The position numbers and the translations under genes were made by a program. DNA of 64,000 nt from an uncultured Cohaesibacter sp. (GTDB taxonomy: Bacteria; Pseudomonadota; Alphaproteobacteria; Rhizobiales; Cohaesibacteraceae): the NCBI RefSeq assembly GCF_963676485.1, contig NZ_OY781114.1, positions 2,513,001-2,577,000 on the forward strand, read 5' to 3'. Below, in pieces: positions 36,709 through 45,766 of this stretch. Position 1 is the first letter of the stretch; every line of letters starts with the position of its first letter. The notes beneath the pieces were generated by a model. That model had not been told where the DNA came from, made no database searches, and saw only the letters and a program-made list of their open reading frames with translations.

Positions 36709-38376
36709 TCAGCTTTTGGTGCGGAAATCCGTGACGGTTTTGATCGGCGTAATGGCTTCCGGATCTGTGATGATCTCGATAAGTGCCGGACCTTTATGGG
36801 CCATCATGCGGGCAAAGGCATCGGCGAAGTCTTCGGTTTTGAGCACTTTTTCTGCGTGCCCACCCATGGCAGCGGCCATGGCCGCAAAGTCCGGGTTGGA
36901 TAAAGACGTGCCGGAAATGCGGTTGGGATATTCGCGCTCCTGATGCATGCGGATGGTGCCATACATGGAATTGTTGACAACAATCACCTTGATGGGAGCC
37001 CCTTCCTGCGCTGCGGTGGCAAATTCCTGACAGGTCATCTGGAAACAACCGTCTCCGGCAAAGCAGATGGCCGGGCGGGACGGGTCATCTATGGCGGCAG
37101 CGACGACAGCCGGCATGCCATAGCCCATGGAACCGGAGGTCGGGGCGAGTTGCGTGCGCCAGCCGCGATATTTGATGAAGCGATGCACCCAGATGGCGTA
37201 GTTGCCAGCCCCATTGGTGAAAACCGTGTTGTCAGGGGTGTTGGCAACCACATGTTTGATGATTTCAGCCATCTGTACATCACCGGGCAATTTGCGCTTC
37301 GGGATGGAACTGAAAGCATCATAGCCTTTACGGGCTTCGCTGACCCATGCCGTGTCATTGGCCTTGCGGATTTCACCCAGCGCACCAAGCATCAGGGCCA
37401 TGGTTTCATGGCGGGCGGAGATGGCAAGGGTTGGCTGATAGACGCGGCCCAGTTCCTCGGCATTGGCGTGAATGTGAATGAGCGTCTGGCTCGGAATGGG
37501 CGTGTCGATGAGGGTGTAGCCGGAGGTGGTCATCTCGCCAAGGCGGGCTCCCAGCACAATGAGTAGATCGCTCTGCTTGATGCGTTTGGCGAGCGCGGGA
37601 TCAATGCCGATGCCCACATGGCCGGCAAAATTTGGATGTTCGTTCGGGAAATAGTCCTGACAGCGGAAGGAGGTTCCCACGGGAATTGCATTCTGCTCGG
37701 CAAATCTCGCGGCGGCCTGTTTGGCTGCAAGCGACCAGCCCCCGCCTCCAATAATCATGAAGGGGCGTTCGGCCTTGGCTACAAGTGCCTCAAGCTCTTT
37801 CATGCTCTCTGCAGACGGGGCGCTGTCAGCCGGTTTGGCCTTTGCGGGCAGGCTTGCTGGCTTTTCAATTTGCGCGACCAGCATATCCTCCGGCAAGGCC
37901 AGAACAACGGGCCCGGGGCGGCCGGACAGGGCCGTGCGATAGGCGCGGGCGATATATTCGGGAATGCGGGCGGCATTGTCTATCTGGGCGACCCATTTGG
38001 CCATCTGGCCGAACATGCGGCGATAGTCGATTTCCTGAAAGGCTTCGCGCTCGATTTGATCGCTAGCAACCTGACCGATGAACAGGATCATGGGGGTGGA
38101 ATCCTGAAAGGCCACATGCACACCGGAGCTTGCGTTGGTGGCGCCGGGGCCACGGGTGACCATGCACAGGCCAACTTCGCCGGTCAGCTTGGACCATGCA
38201 TCGGCCATCATCGAAGCGCCACCTTCCTGTCGTGCGTTGACATAGCGCAGGGAGGGGGCATCGTAAATTGCGTTCAACACGGCAAGATAGCTTTCTCCGG
38301 GCACGCCGAAAATGGTTGAGGCACCCTGTTCTATGAGGCAATCCACCAGAAGGGTTGCGCCTGTTGTCAGCGTCAT
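36709..38376 (-). CDS. Thiamine-diphosphate-dependent enzyme (acetolactate synthase large-subunit family)
   Basis: A three-domain ThDP enzyme of 555 residues: Pyr domain with GVPGESYLAVLNA and the catalytic Glu in ARQEGGASMMADAW (about residue 51), a central domain, and the PP domain with the metal/ThDP motif GDGCFQMTCQE...NNS. The family includes acetolactate synthase, glyoxylate carboligase, oxalyl-CoA decarboxylase and benzoylformate decarboxylase. The sequence is nearest to the uncharacterised ilvB-like group. No ilvN regulatory subunit follows, so a catabolic function is more likely than isoleucine/valine synthesis. Its own terminator separates it from the ABC operon. Confidence 0.88.
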   Translation of the reverse strand: MTLTTGATLLVDCLIEQGASTIFGVPGESYLAVLNAIYDAPSLRYVNARQEGGASMMADAWSKLTGEVGLCMVTRGPGATNASSGVHVAFQDSTPMILFIGQVASDQIEREAFQEIDYRRMFGQMAKWVAQIDNAARIPEYIARAYRTALSGRPGPVVLALPEDMLVAQIEKPASLPAKAKPADSAPSAESMKELEALVAKAERPFMIIGGGGWSLAAKQAAARFAEQNAIPVGTSFRCQDYFPNEHPNFAGHVGIGIDPALAKRIKQSDLLIVLGARLGEMTTSGYTLIDTPIPSQTLIHIHANAEELGRVYQPTLAISARHETMALMLGALGEIRKANDTAWVSEARKGYDAFSSIPKRKLPGDVQMAEIIKHVVANTPDNTVFTNGAGNYAIWVHRFIKYRGWRTQLAPTSGSMGYGMPAVVAAAIDDPSRPAICFAGDGCFQMTCQEFATAAQEGAPIKVIVVNNSMYGTIRMHQEREYPNRISGTSLSNPDFAAMAAAMGGHAEKVLKTEDFADAFARMMAHKGPALIEIITDPEAITPIKTVTDFRTKS

Positions 38377-38482
38377 GTCGCTGTCCTTTTCTCTTTATGG
38401 AACCGCCTTTTGGCTGCGCGTTTGGAACGGCGCTGCGGTTTTTGGATGGTGATTGATTGACTTGGTCCTAGCGCCTGTTGGG

Positions 38483-39670
38483 CTAGAAGAAGGCCTGCAA
38501 GCCGGTTTGTGCGCGGCCAAGGATCAGGGCATGGATGTCGTGAGTGCCCTCATAGGTGTTTACGCTTTCCAGATTGACCATGTGGCGCATGACGTGGAAT
38601 TCGTCTGAAACGCCGTTGCCACCATGCATGTCGCGGGCTGTGCGGGCGATGGTGAGGGCCTTGCCCGCATTGTTGCGCTTGATGAGCGAAACATTTTCGA
38701 CCGGACAATTGCCCTCATCGATCATGCGCCCCACGCGCAAGGCTGCTTGCAAGCCCAATGTGATCTCGGTTTGCATATCGGCAAGCTTTAGCTGGACAAG
38801 CTGGGTCTGCGCGAGCGGGCGACCAAACTGCTTGCGGTCGAGCGTATATTGGCGTGCGGCGAACCAGCAGAATTCGGCCGCCCCCAAAACACCCCATGCA
38901 ATGCCATAGCGGGCTTTGTTCAGGCAACCAAAGGGCCCTGCCAACCCTTCGGCATTGGGTAGCAGATGATCTTCGGGCACAAACACGTTGTCGAGCACGA
39001 TTTCGCCGGTGATTGAAGCCTTGAGGCTCAGTTTGCCCTCGATCTTGGGGGCTGAATAGCCTTCGCTTTCAGCCTTGACAATGAAGCCTTTGATCTTGCC
39101 GTTATGGGCATCGGATTTGGCCCAGACGATGGCGATGTCGGCAATGGGGGAATTGGTGATCCACATTTTCGCGCCATTGAGGCGGTAGCCGCCCTCGACC
39201 TTGCTGGCGCGGGTGACAAGGGACCCAGGGTCCGAACCATGGTCTGGTTCGGTCAGGCCAAAGCAGCCGATCAGCTCTCCTGTCGCCAGTTTGGGCAGAT
39301 AATGCTGCCTTTGTGCGTCGGTGCCATAGGCATGGATCGGATGCATGACCAGTGAGGATTGCACCGACATGGCCGAGCGATAGCCCGAATCCACCCGCTC
39401 GATCTCACGGGCAATAAGCCCATAGGCGACGTGATTGACACCAGCGCAGCCATAGTCTTCAGGCAGTGTCGGGCCAAGAAACCCCTGTTCGCCCATTTCT
39501 CGCATGATGGCGCTGTCAAAATGTTCCCGCCGGTTGGCTTCGAGCACCCGCGGCATCAGCTTGTCGTCGCAAAAGGCGCGTGCCGCGTCCATGATCATGC
39601 GCTCGTCGTCGCTTAATTGCTGGCGAAAGAGGAACGGATCATCCCATGCAAAGGTGGGGTTCGCGCACAT
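38483..39670 (-). CDS. gcdH: Glutaryl-CoA dehydrogenase
   Basis: FAD-dependent oxidation and decarboxylation of glutaryl-CoA to crotonyl-CoA in lysine, tryptophan and glutarate breakdown. 395 residues with acyl-CoA dehydrogenase layout: [33 protein letters not shown], and the C-terminal [20 protein letters not shown] holding the catalytic Glu374. The [13 protein letters not shown] ending and the Arg in [13 protein letters not shown] are specific for GcdH among the family. The second of two close ATGs is used (AGGAG about 11 bases before). It is followed at 106 bases by the ThDP enzyme and preceded by a LysR regulator. Confidence 0.94.
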   Translation of the reverse strand: MCANPTFAWDDPFLFRQQLSDDERMIMDAARAFCDDKLMPRVLEANRREHFDSAIMREMGEQGFLGPTLPEDYGCAGVNHVAYGLIAREIERVDSGYRSAMSVQSSLVMHPIHAYGTDAQRQHYLPKLATGELIGCFGLTEPDHGSDPGSLVTRASKVEGGYRLNGAKMWITNSPIADIAIVWAKSDAHNGKIKGFIVKAESEGYSAPKIEGKLSLKASITGEIVLDNVFVPEDHLLPNAEGLAGPFGCLNKARYGIAWGVLGAAEFCWFAARQYTLDRKQFGRPLAQTQLVQLKLADMQTEITLGLQAALRVGRMIDEGNCPVENVSLIKRNNAGKALTIARTARDMHGGNGVSDEFHVMRHMVNLESVNTYEGTHDIHALILGRAQTGLQAFF

Positions 39671-39796
39671 TGGCCATTGCTCCTGTTTTGCCGCACGGGG
39701 CCGTAAGGGTAGGCGATGCGGCGTGGCATTGATGGCGCAATAGTAGAGATGCCGGGCGGGCGCTGGAAGCGATGAAATTTCAATCGCTCATGACAT

Positions 39797-39828
39797 TTGT
39801 TTATAGGTACTCTTGTTTATAGGCACTC
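39797..39828. repeat. Tandem 16-bp repeat upstream of gcdH
   Basis: TTGTTTATAGGTACTC is followed directly by TTGTTTATAGGCACTC (one mismatch). On the minus strand each unit contains CTATAAAC, so it looks like duplicated -10-like elements or two adjoining regulator sites, about 130-160 bases before the gcdH start. Confidence 0.6.
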
Positions 39829-39847
39829 CGTTTGCAGACTATTGAGC

Positions 39848-40768
39848 TCAAGAGAGGCCTGCGTTCATTTTCTTCTTTGTGCTCAGTGCCTCACGCATAA
39901 CCCAGGTGCGGAAAGTCTGCAGATTGGGGTTTGCGCGCTTGGCTTGCGGATAGACGAAATAGTAATCCCCGTTGGATGGGGTCAACTGCTCATCAAGCTG
40001 CACCAGCTCGCCGCTATTTAGCTCTTCCTCGGCCAACAGGCGGGGGAGAACGGCAATGCCCATTTTCGAAGCGGCCGCTCGGATCACCATATGAAAATGT
40101 TCAAAGCGTGGGCCTACATGCGGGTTGGGGTGGCTATAGCCTTTCTGGCTGAACCAATGGGGCCAAAGGGCGGGGCGAGAGGTCGCTTGCAGAAGGGGGT
40201 GCCGCCGAAGCAATTCTTCCAGGCCCACATCTTTCAGCTCTTCGAGAAGGGCAGGATGGGCCATGGGCACGACATATTCCGGCATCAATTCGTCGGTCAG
40301 GGCGTTGGGCCATGCGCTTTCGCCGAAATGGAAGGCCGCATCAATATCAAGACCTTCAAACTCGAAGGGTTCCAGTTTGGTGACGATCTGGATGAGAATT
40401 TCGGGATGCGTTGTGGTGAATTTCGTCAGGCGCGGGACGAGCCAGCGCGCGCCAAGGGTTGGCAGGCAGGCAATCGTCAATTCCCCTCCCTGTCCGCGAT
40501 AGGCGAGCAATTCCAGCGTCGCGGTTTCGATATCCTGCAGTTTTGTGCGGATCTTGTGGGCATAGACGGCGCCAGCTTCGGTGAGGACCAGCCCGGAGCC
40601 GGTGCGCTCAAACAATCTTAGACCCAGCAGATCCTCCATGGAGCGCATCTGGCGGGAAATGGCACTCTGTGTGACTCCCAACTCGCTGGCGGCCTTGGTG
40701 AAACTGAGGTGACGGGCTGCCGCTTCGAAAGCGCGCAGCGCAGAAAGAGAAGGAAGGTAATTCAGCAT
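39848..40768 (-). CDS. LysR-type transcriptional regulator, GcvA-like
   Basis: 306 residues: HTH (LSFTKAASELGVTQSAISRQMRSMEDLLG) and an effector domain of the GcvA type (LTIACLPTLGARWLVPRL, FHFGESAWPNALTDELMPEY). It is encoded on the same strand just ahead of gcdH. GcvA-like proteins next to gcdH (GcdR) activate glutaryl-CoA dehydrogenase in other proteobacteria, so gcdH is the likely target. The tandem repeats in the 177-base gap are candidate sites. The divergent tautomerase gene has its own regulator. Confidence 0.88.
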   Translation of the reverse strand: MLNYLPSLSALRAFEAAARHLSFTKAASELGVTQSAISRQMRSMEDLLGLRLFERTGSGLVLTEAGAVYAHKIRTKLQDIETATLELLAYRGQGGELTIACLPTLGARWLVPRLTKFTTTHPEILIQIVTKLEPFEFEGLDIDAAFHFGESAWPNALTDELMPEYVVPMAHPALLEELKDVGLEELLRRHPLLQATSRPALWPHWFSQKGYSHPNPHVGPRFEHFHMVIRAAASKMGIAVLPRLLAEEELNSGELVQLDEQLTPSNGDYYFVYPQAKRANPNLQTFRTWVMREALSTKKKMNAGLS

Positions 40769-40938
40769 GACATGAGGTTTGATTATGGTTTGTTTTTGGT
40801 TTTTTGTTTTGCTTTTTCGAGCTTTTCACCATTTCGTTTGGAAATCAAAGGAAAAGGCGCGGGAAGCCGGGGCTGGTCCCCTGTTTGGGCGGGTTGCGCA
40901 CCAAAAGGGATGAAAGAAAGTCATGCCAGAAATTAGTT

Positions 40939-40988
40939 GCTACTAAAAACGTAGCGTGATAATGTGGCGATGCTACTAAAAAAGTAGC
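40939..40988 (+). promoter_or_regulatory. Twin operators before the tautomerase-hxlR genes
   Basis: Two near-identical 17-bp palindromes, GCTACT-AAAAA-CGTAGC (40939-40955) and GCTACT-AAAAA-AGTAGC (40972-40988), with starts 33 bases apart (three helical turns). A GATAAT -10-like hexamer at 40958-40963 lies between them. TACT-spacer-AGTA dyads are the known type of HxlR/DUF24 operator (YodB, CatR) and an HxlR gene follows. Confidence 0.72.
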
Positions 40989-41023
40989 GACTATATCAAC
41001 CTTCTCGTTTCAGGGAGCCTCCC

Positions 41024-41230
41024 ATGCCCGTTATCACAATGACCTTGGGTGCTGATCAGATTGACCAGCAAAAGAAAAATGCCTTTATCGAAACCGTCAC
41101 AAAGTGCGCTTCGGAAATTACGAATATTCCCGAGCAATCCTTCATCGTGTTTATCGAGCAGCTCGATAGCGATAATATTGGTGTGGGTGGTGTGTCGCTT
41201 ACGGAAAAACGCAAGCTGCGGGCGTCGTAA
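41024..41230 (+). CDS. DmpI-like 4-oxalocrotonate tautomerase family protein
   Basis: A 68-residue protein with Pro directly after the initiator Met (MPVITM), the general base of the tautomerase superfamily. The end of the fold reads SDNIGVGG, as in DmpI. Arg residues used by the classic 4-OT (equivalents of Arg11 and Arg39) are not present, so 2-hydroxymuconate is not a safe substrate guess. It sits behind a strong ribosome site (GGGAG) and the twin operators, and in front of an HxlR regulator. HxlR proteins often sense quinones, aldehydes or electrophiles, so a role with a reactive carbonyl compound is possible. Confidence 0.82.
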   Translation: MPVITMTLGADQIDQQKKNAFIETVTKCASEITNIPEQSFIVFIEQLDSDNIGVGGVSLTEKRKLRAS

Positions 41231-41320
41231 GGGCTTTGTGCCAAACGCTGGCAAAACGGTCTTTTCTTTTTGCGCCTTTGCGTTAGTGTGAAAGCATCAC
41301 AGCGCAGGAAGAAGAGATAT

Positions 41321-41680
41321 ATGGCGATACCACGCCCCGGCAATCCTGTCCGAGGCTCCCAGAGCGGAGCCCCGGTCATGGCAACATTCGATCTATTGGG
41401 CCGTCGATGGGCCATGGGGATCATTTGGCACCTCAATAAGGGACCTGCCACATTCAGGGCTCTGCAGGAGCATTGCGAAACCATTTCTCCCTCAATTTTG
41501 AATAGTCGCCTCAAGGACCTGCGCGAGGCGGGCCTGATAGAGAAAACCCCGCAGGGATATGCTTTGACAGCCCTTGGCGATGAACTCTATGCTTTGTTGC
41601 AACCGCTCGCAGACTGGTCAATTCGCTGGGCTGAAGAGCTTTCGCAAGAAACGGATACTGATTTTTCAAAGTGTAAATGA
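41321..41680 (+). CDS. HxlR (DUF24) family winged-helix regulator
   Basis: 119 residues from the ATG at 41321 (GGAAGAAGAG before it). The family core is present: FDLLGRRWAMGIIWHLNKGPATFRALQEHCETISPSILNSRLKDL, then the wing EAGLIEKTPQGYALTALG. The conserved N-terminal redox Cys (usually C-P-V before the first helix) is replaced: the segment reads GAPVMATFDLLG. A Cys in EHCETIS and one near the C-terminus remain. It is probably the repressor acting on the twin operators in front of the tautomerase gene, autoregulating in the same transcript. Confidence 0.88.
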   Translation: MAIPRPGNPVRGSQSGAPVMATFDLLGRRWAMGIIWHLNKGPATFRALQEHCETISPSILNSRLKDLREAGLIEKTPQGYALTALGDELYALLQPLADWSIRWAEELSQETDTDFSKCK

Positions 41681-41794
41681 AGAAAATCGCTCCGGAGCAA
41701 TGACATAATCTGCAAACATACCTATATAAGAGTGCGAATTCTTCCATTGTTTCCCGAGACCGGGATTGAAGGATATGGCGAAAAGAGATAAAAG

Positions 41795-41806
41795 GTCACA
41801 TGTGAC
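41795..41806. promoter_or_regulatory. 12-bp perfect palindrome upstream of rirA
   Basis: GTCACATGTGAC, 46 bases before the rirA start. It is a possible operator; the known RirA box is different, so the binder is uncertain. Confidence 0.4.
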
Positions 41807-41851
41807 AAGCGGTGGCTTTCTACGCAGCGCTAACAGGCAGGTGGTGAAATT

Positions 41852-42301
41852 ATGAGACTAACTCAGCAGGCTAATTATTCTGTGCGCATTCTGATGTATT
41901 GCGCTGCCAAAAAGGACGAATTTGCCAAAGTTAGCGAGATTGCTCAGGTTTTTGCCATCTCTGAATATCACCTGTTCAAGATTCTGCCGATTCTGGTGTC
42001 CAACGGCTTCATTACCACGCATCGTGGCCGCAACGGCGGGCTGAAGCTGGCCAAGGATCCAAGCGATATCACGCTGGGGCAGATCATTCGTGCGGCCGAA
42101 GAAAATTTCCACCTCGCGGACTGCTTCGATGAAGGCAGCTATGATTGCCCGCTGCTTTCCATGTGCGATTTCAACCAGGCGCTCAATGACGCGCTTGAGT
42201 CCTTCCTCAAGGCGCTGGACAAATACACTCTGGCCGACCTCACCGCGCGTGAGGGTGATATGCGCAATCTGCTCAATATTGAAGAAGCCGTGCCTGCCTG
42301 A
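41852..42301 (+). CDS. rirA: Iron-responsive Rrf2-family regulator RirA
   Basis: Fe-S cluster repressor of iron uptake genes in Hyphomicrobiales. 149 residues, starting MRLTQQANYSVRILMYCAA as in RirA, with an Rrf2 HTH (EIAQVFAISEYHLFKILPIL) and the wing HRGRNGGLKLAK. The three cluster-binding cysteines fall at C91, C99 and C105 (ADCFDEGSYDCPLLSMCDF), exactly the RirA numbering, which separates it from IscR and NsrR. It is followed by zur in the same direction with a gap of 228 bases containing a Zur-like site, so the two are probably transcribed separately. Confidence 0.95.
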   Translation: MRLTQQANYSVRILMYCAAKKDEFAKVSEIAQVFAISEYHLFKILPILVSNGFITTHRGRNGGLKLAKDPSDITLGQIIRAAEENFHLADCFDEGSYDCPLLSMCDFNQALNDALESFLKALDKYTLADLTAREGDMRNLLNIEEAVPA

Positions 42302-42447
42302 TTGTCTGGCGAGTGGGGTGAACGGGTCGACGCTTGGGAGTCCTTTGGGGGCTTGAAAGCGTGTGCCTGTGGCATTTTGTGCGTGCTTTCAAGCATTTTG
42401 AGCCTGTTCCAGACTTGGCAAGCTTCTATGGATATGCAAAATCGGAC

Positions 42448-42464
42448 TTGTAACATTGTATCAT
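42448..42464 (-). promoter_or_regulatory. Candidate Zur box in front of zur
   Basis: On the minus strand the 17-mer ATGATACAATGTTACAA matches the strong site before znuC at 13 of 17 positions. It lies 65 bases before the zur start. It would mean autoregulation. Confidence 0.4.
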
Positions 42465-42528
42465 ATTGCTGTGGGGGACAGTTTGCTTTGATGGGACTGC
42501 CCTCTAGGCCGCTGTAGAGGAAAAAGCA

Positions 42529-43038
42529 ATGATCGAACTGAGTGATCATGACCATAGTTTTTGCATAGATCGTGTGCTTGCGGATGCCAAGGCTGTCTGT
42601 GCTGAAAAAGGCGTGCGCCTCACGGATCAGCGGCAGGCCGTCTTGCGGGTTCTTGCAGCCAGTCATGTGCCCTCCAGTGCCTACGATATTCTCAATCAGC
42701 TCAATAAGGAGCGCAAGGAGAAGGGCGAGACGATGCTTGCGCCGGTCTCCATTTACCGTGCGCTTGAATTCCTGATCCAGCATGGCATTATTCATCGTAT
42801 TGAAAGCCGGAACGCCTATGTGGCTTGCAATGAAGGCCCAGACGCCCGACACAGGCATGGGGAGGCAACCATCTTCCTGCTTTGCGAAAAATGCGGGCGA
42901 GCTGCCGAATTCCAGTCGGAAAGCCTTGGTGGGTTGATTGAAGCCATCGCCGGAAAGGCGCAATTCAGCCCCAATGCGCCGGTCATGGAAATTCGTGGCC
43001 TTTGCGAAGAATGCCAGAAGCTGGACGGTGAAGGCTGA
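42529..43038 (+). CDS. zur: Fur-family zinc uptake regulator Zur
   Basis: Zn-responsive repressor of zinc import. 169 residues: winged helix (LTDQRQAVLRVLAASHVPSSAYDIL, PVSIYRALEFLIQHGIIHRI) and a dimerisation/metal domain with two Cys pairs, C119/C122 (LCEKCGR) and C159/C162 (LCEECQK), forming the structural zinc site. The lack of the H-H-D-H pattern of Fur and the FLLCEKCG context place it with Zur. GAGGAAA precedes the ATG. A convincing Zur box lies in front of znuC 14 kb away in the same window. Confidence 0.93.
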   Translation: MIELSDHDHSFCIDRVLADAKAVCAEKGVRLTDQRQAVLRVLAASHVPSSAYDILNQLNKERKEKGETMLAPVSIYRALEFLIQHGIIHRIESRNAYVACNEGPDARHRHGEATIFLLCEKCGRAAEFQSESLGGLIEAIAGKAQFSPNAPVMEIRGLCEECQKLDGEG

Positions 43039-43234
43039 GCCGCCCTTCATCCACGCTCACCGGATTGTGACGGTGTTTTTCCGGTTTGTCCGAATTTGAA
43101 CGGATGCATTTGCCATTCCTTGCCTTTGTTGACTTGCGTGGCTGGATGCAATTTGTCATATAAAATCAGCTTGTTTTCATCCCTCCGGTGTTGCTGGCCG
43201 CTGGTTGCCCGAATGCCGGAAAAAGAGAGGGTCC

Positions 43235-44500
43235 ATGTCTCTTTTGTCCCAGATGCCTGTTGGTTCCACACCGTACCTAACCGAACCACTGCCGCGCAGG
43301 ATTACACATGCCGTCAAGGTCGGGTCCGTTACCGTCGGGGGTGGTGAGCCGATTGTCGTGCAATCGATGACCAATACCGATACGGCAGATGTGGACAGCA
43401 CTGTGGCGCAAGTGGCGGCCTTGCACAGGGCTGGGTCGGAGCTGGTGCGCATCACGGTGGACCGGGACGAAGCAGCCAAGGCAGTGCCCCATATCAAGGA
43501 GCGGCTGTTGCGGCTCGGTATTGATGTGCCATTGGTGGGGGATTTCCATTATATCGGCCACAAGTTGCTGGGAGAGAATCCGGCCTGCGCCGAAGCGCTG
43601 GACAAATACCGGATCAATCCGGGCAATGTGGGCTTCAAGGACAAACGCGACAAGCAGTTCTCAACTCTGATCGAGCTGGCCAATCACTATGACAAGCCTG
43701 TGCGCATCGGGGTCAATTGGGGCTCTCTGGATCAGGAATTGCTGACCCGCCTTATGGACGAAAATTCCGTCAGTGAAGATCCGATGCCAGCCCAGAAGGT
43801 GATGCATGAGGCGATCATCCAGTCTGCGCTGCTTTCAGCTGCTCGGGCCGAGGAGCTTGGTATGGGGGCAGAAAAGATCATTCTGTCGGCCAAGGTTTCT
43901 CAGGTGCAGGATCTGATTGCGGTCAATACCGAACTGTCTCGACGCGCAGATTATGCGCTGCATCTGGGGCTTACGGAAGCGGGCATGGGCACCAAGGGCA
44001 TCGTGGCTTCAGCCGCGTCCATGGGGCTGGTGTTGCAGCAGGGGATTGGCGACACGATTCGCGTTTCGCTGACGCCGGAACCGGGTGGAGATCGCACGCG
44101 CGAAGTGCAGGTGGCTCAGGAATTGTTGCAATGCATGGGCTTCCGCTCGTTCGTGCCTATCGTGGCAGCTTGCCCGGGCTGTGGGCGCACGACCTCAACA
44201 GTCTTTCAGGAGCTGGCGCAAGCCATCCAGACCGACATCCGTGAAAATATGCCGGTGTGGCGTGAGAAATATCCCGGTGTCGAAGCGCTCAATGTGGCCG
44301 TCATGGGCTGTATTGTGAACGGGCCGGGGGAATCTAAACATGCAGATATCGGCATTTCCCTGCCTGGCACCGGAGAGACACCGTCTGCTCCGGTTTTCGT
44401 GGATGGTGAAAAGGTCGCGACTTTGCGCGGGCCCCAGATCGCGGAAGATTTCCATCAGATGGTGCTGGATTATATCGAAAAGCGCTTCGGTCAAGCCTGA
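43235..44500 (+). CDS. ispG: 4-hydroxy-3-methylbut-2-enyl-diphosphate synthase (flavodoxin)
   Basis: A [4Fe-4S] enzyme of the MEP isoprenoid pathway converting MEcPP to HMBPP. 421 residues from the ATG at 43235, which has AGAGAGG before it; an in-frame start 30 bases earlier adds a Lys/Arg-rich leader. N-terminal TIM barrel: [38 protein letters not shown]-terminal cluster domain: [10 protein letters not shown] and [10 protein letters not shown], giving the cysteine ligands. It converges on ispA, the next isoprenoid step, with only 34 bases between stops. Confidence 0.97.
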   Translation: MSLLSQMPVGSTPYLTEPLPRRITHAVKVGSVTVGGGEPIVVQSMTNTDTADVDSTVAQVAALHRAGSELVRITVDRDEAAKAVPHIKERLLRLGIDVPLVGDFHYIGHKLLGENPACAEALDKYRINPGNVGFKDKRDKQFSTLIELANHYDKPVRIGVNWGSLDQELLTRLMDENSVSEDPMPAQKVMHEAIIQSALLSAARAEELGMGAEKIILSAKVSQVQDLIAVNTELSRRADYALHLGLTEAGMGTKGIVASAASMGLVLQQGIGDTIRVSLTPEPGGDRTREVQVAQELLQCMGFRSFVPIVAACPGCGRTTSTVFQELAQAIQTDIRENMPVWREKYPGVEALNVAVMGCIVNGPGESKHADIGISLPGTGETPSAPVFVDGEKVATLRGPQIAEDFHQMVLDYIEKRFGQA

Positions 44501-44534
44501 TTGCTTCAGATTGCCTTGGTGCTTTTCGCTTTGA

Positions 44535-45449
44535 TCAGCTTTTGCGCGTGGCGATGTAGCGTGCCGTTGCGGTGAGCGTGTTTGCGTTGCTGCCAAATGG
44601 GGCGAGCAGGGATTCCGCTTCCGAAATCAGCGTGTTGAGTTCGGTGCGCGTGGCTTCGATGCCGTGCAGGCTGACAAGTGTCGCCTTATTGGCCTTCTGG
44701 TCCTTGCCTGCCGTTTTTCCCAACTGGGCCGACGTGGCGGTGACATCCAGCAGATCGTCGGCAAGCTGGAAGGCAAGGCCGATGATGGTGCCAAAACGGG
44801 TCACGGCTGCGCGTTCCTTGGCGCTGGCCTCTGCCAACATGGCACCTGCCTCACAGGCAAAGCGCAACAAAGCCCCCGTTTTCATCTGCTCCAACTGCCG
44901 GATTTCTCCTTCGGTGATGGATTTGCCTTCCGAATCGATATCAAGGCTCTGGCCGCCGGCCATACCGCCGATACCGGCATTCTGCGCGAGGCCCCTGACG
45001 AGCTCTGTGCGTATTTCAGCCTTATAGTGGGTCTTCTCGTCGGCCATGATGTCAAAGGCCATTGTCAGCAGGCTGTCGCCAGCCAGAATGGCTGTTGCTT
45101 CATCAAAGGCGACATGGACCGTCGGCTTGCCGCGGCGCAGGGCGTCATCGTCCATCGCGGGCAGGTCGTCATGGATGAGGCTGTAGCTGTGCACGCATTC
45201 CAGCGCACAGGCTGCACGCAGCACACCGGGATGATCATAGCCAAGCATTCTTGCGGTTTCGATCATCAGGAAAGGACGGATGCGCTTGCCTCCGTTCAAG
45301 ACGCCGTGGCGCATCGCATCCAGAAGTCTTGGAGGGCGATATTGTTCGGCGCCTCTTGGATCTTCGGAAAGCATCCGTTCCAGCTTCTGCGCCACTTCAT
45401 TCGCACAGGCCTTCAGGCGTGTCTCTATTGGCTGCGACTGTGGGGACAT
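44535..45449 (-). CDS. ispA: Polyprenyl synthetase, farnesyl diphosphate synthase type
   Basis: Condenses IPP with DMAPP and GPP to farnesyl diphosphate; cytosolic. 304 residues, with the first Asp-rich motif DDLPAMDDD at residues 94-102 and the second in QLADDLLDVT. GGKRIRP and the two bulky residues before the first motif (YSLIH) point to a C15 product. GGGAGAG precedes the ATG. It usually sits beside dxs or xseB in other bacteria; here it converges with ispG. Confidence 0.94.
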   Translation of the reverse strand: MSPQSQPIETRLKACANEVAQKLERMLSEDPRGAEQYRPPRLLDAMRHGVLNGGKRIRPFLMIETARMLGYDHPGVLRAACALECVHSYSLIHDDLPAMDDDALRRGKPTVHVAFDEATAILAGDSLLTMAFDIMADEKTHYKAEIRTELVRGLAQNAGIGGMAGGQSLDIDSEGKSITEGEIRQLEQMKTGALLRFACEAGAMLAEASAKERAAVTRFGTIIGLAFQLADDLLDVTATSAQLGKTAGKDQKANKATLVSLHGIEATRTELNTLISEAESLLAPFGSNANTLTATARYIATRKS

Positions 45450-45766
45450 ATGCGAAATCTCTCCCTAAAGCTCGTAAACCCGGCTTGTCATCTCGTCTTT
45501 GCACTATGGGGACATAGCTGCGCGGGCAGGTGGCAAAAGGCTTTTACCTATGCTGTGTTCTTAGCTGCTCCATGGAGTGAAAACAACCTGTAGACGGATC
45601 GATTTTCATCTCTCCGGCAACCGCATAAGCATAGGCGTCTATATGGGAGAGGCAGAAGGGGATGTGCAAGGCTGTGCACAGCGAAAAGGGAGAGAATACA
45701 AAAAGCCCCGGCAACAGGCGCGGTTTTCTGTTGCCGGGGCTTGCTTGCCTACCAGTTTTTTGGCGA
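45450..45766. other. Region between ispA and ahpD
   Basis: Nothing coding. It contains the ispA promoter side and, near the right end, the terminator of the ahpC-ahpD operon. Confidence 0.5.
45701..45742 (-). terminator. Terminator of the ahpC-ahpD operon
   Basis: Perfect 13-bp stem GCCCCGGCAACAG / CTGTTGCCGGGGC with a 10-base loop; read on the minus strand it is followed by TTTTTG. It stands 26 bases past the ahpD stop. Confidence 0.92.
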
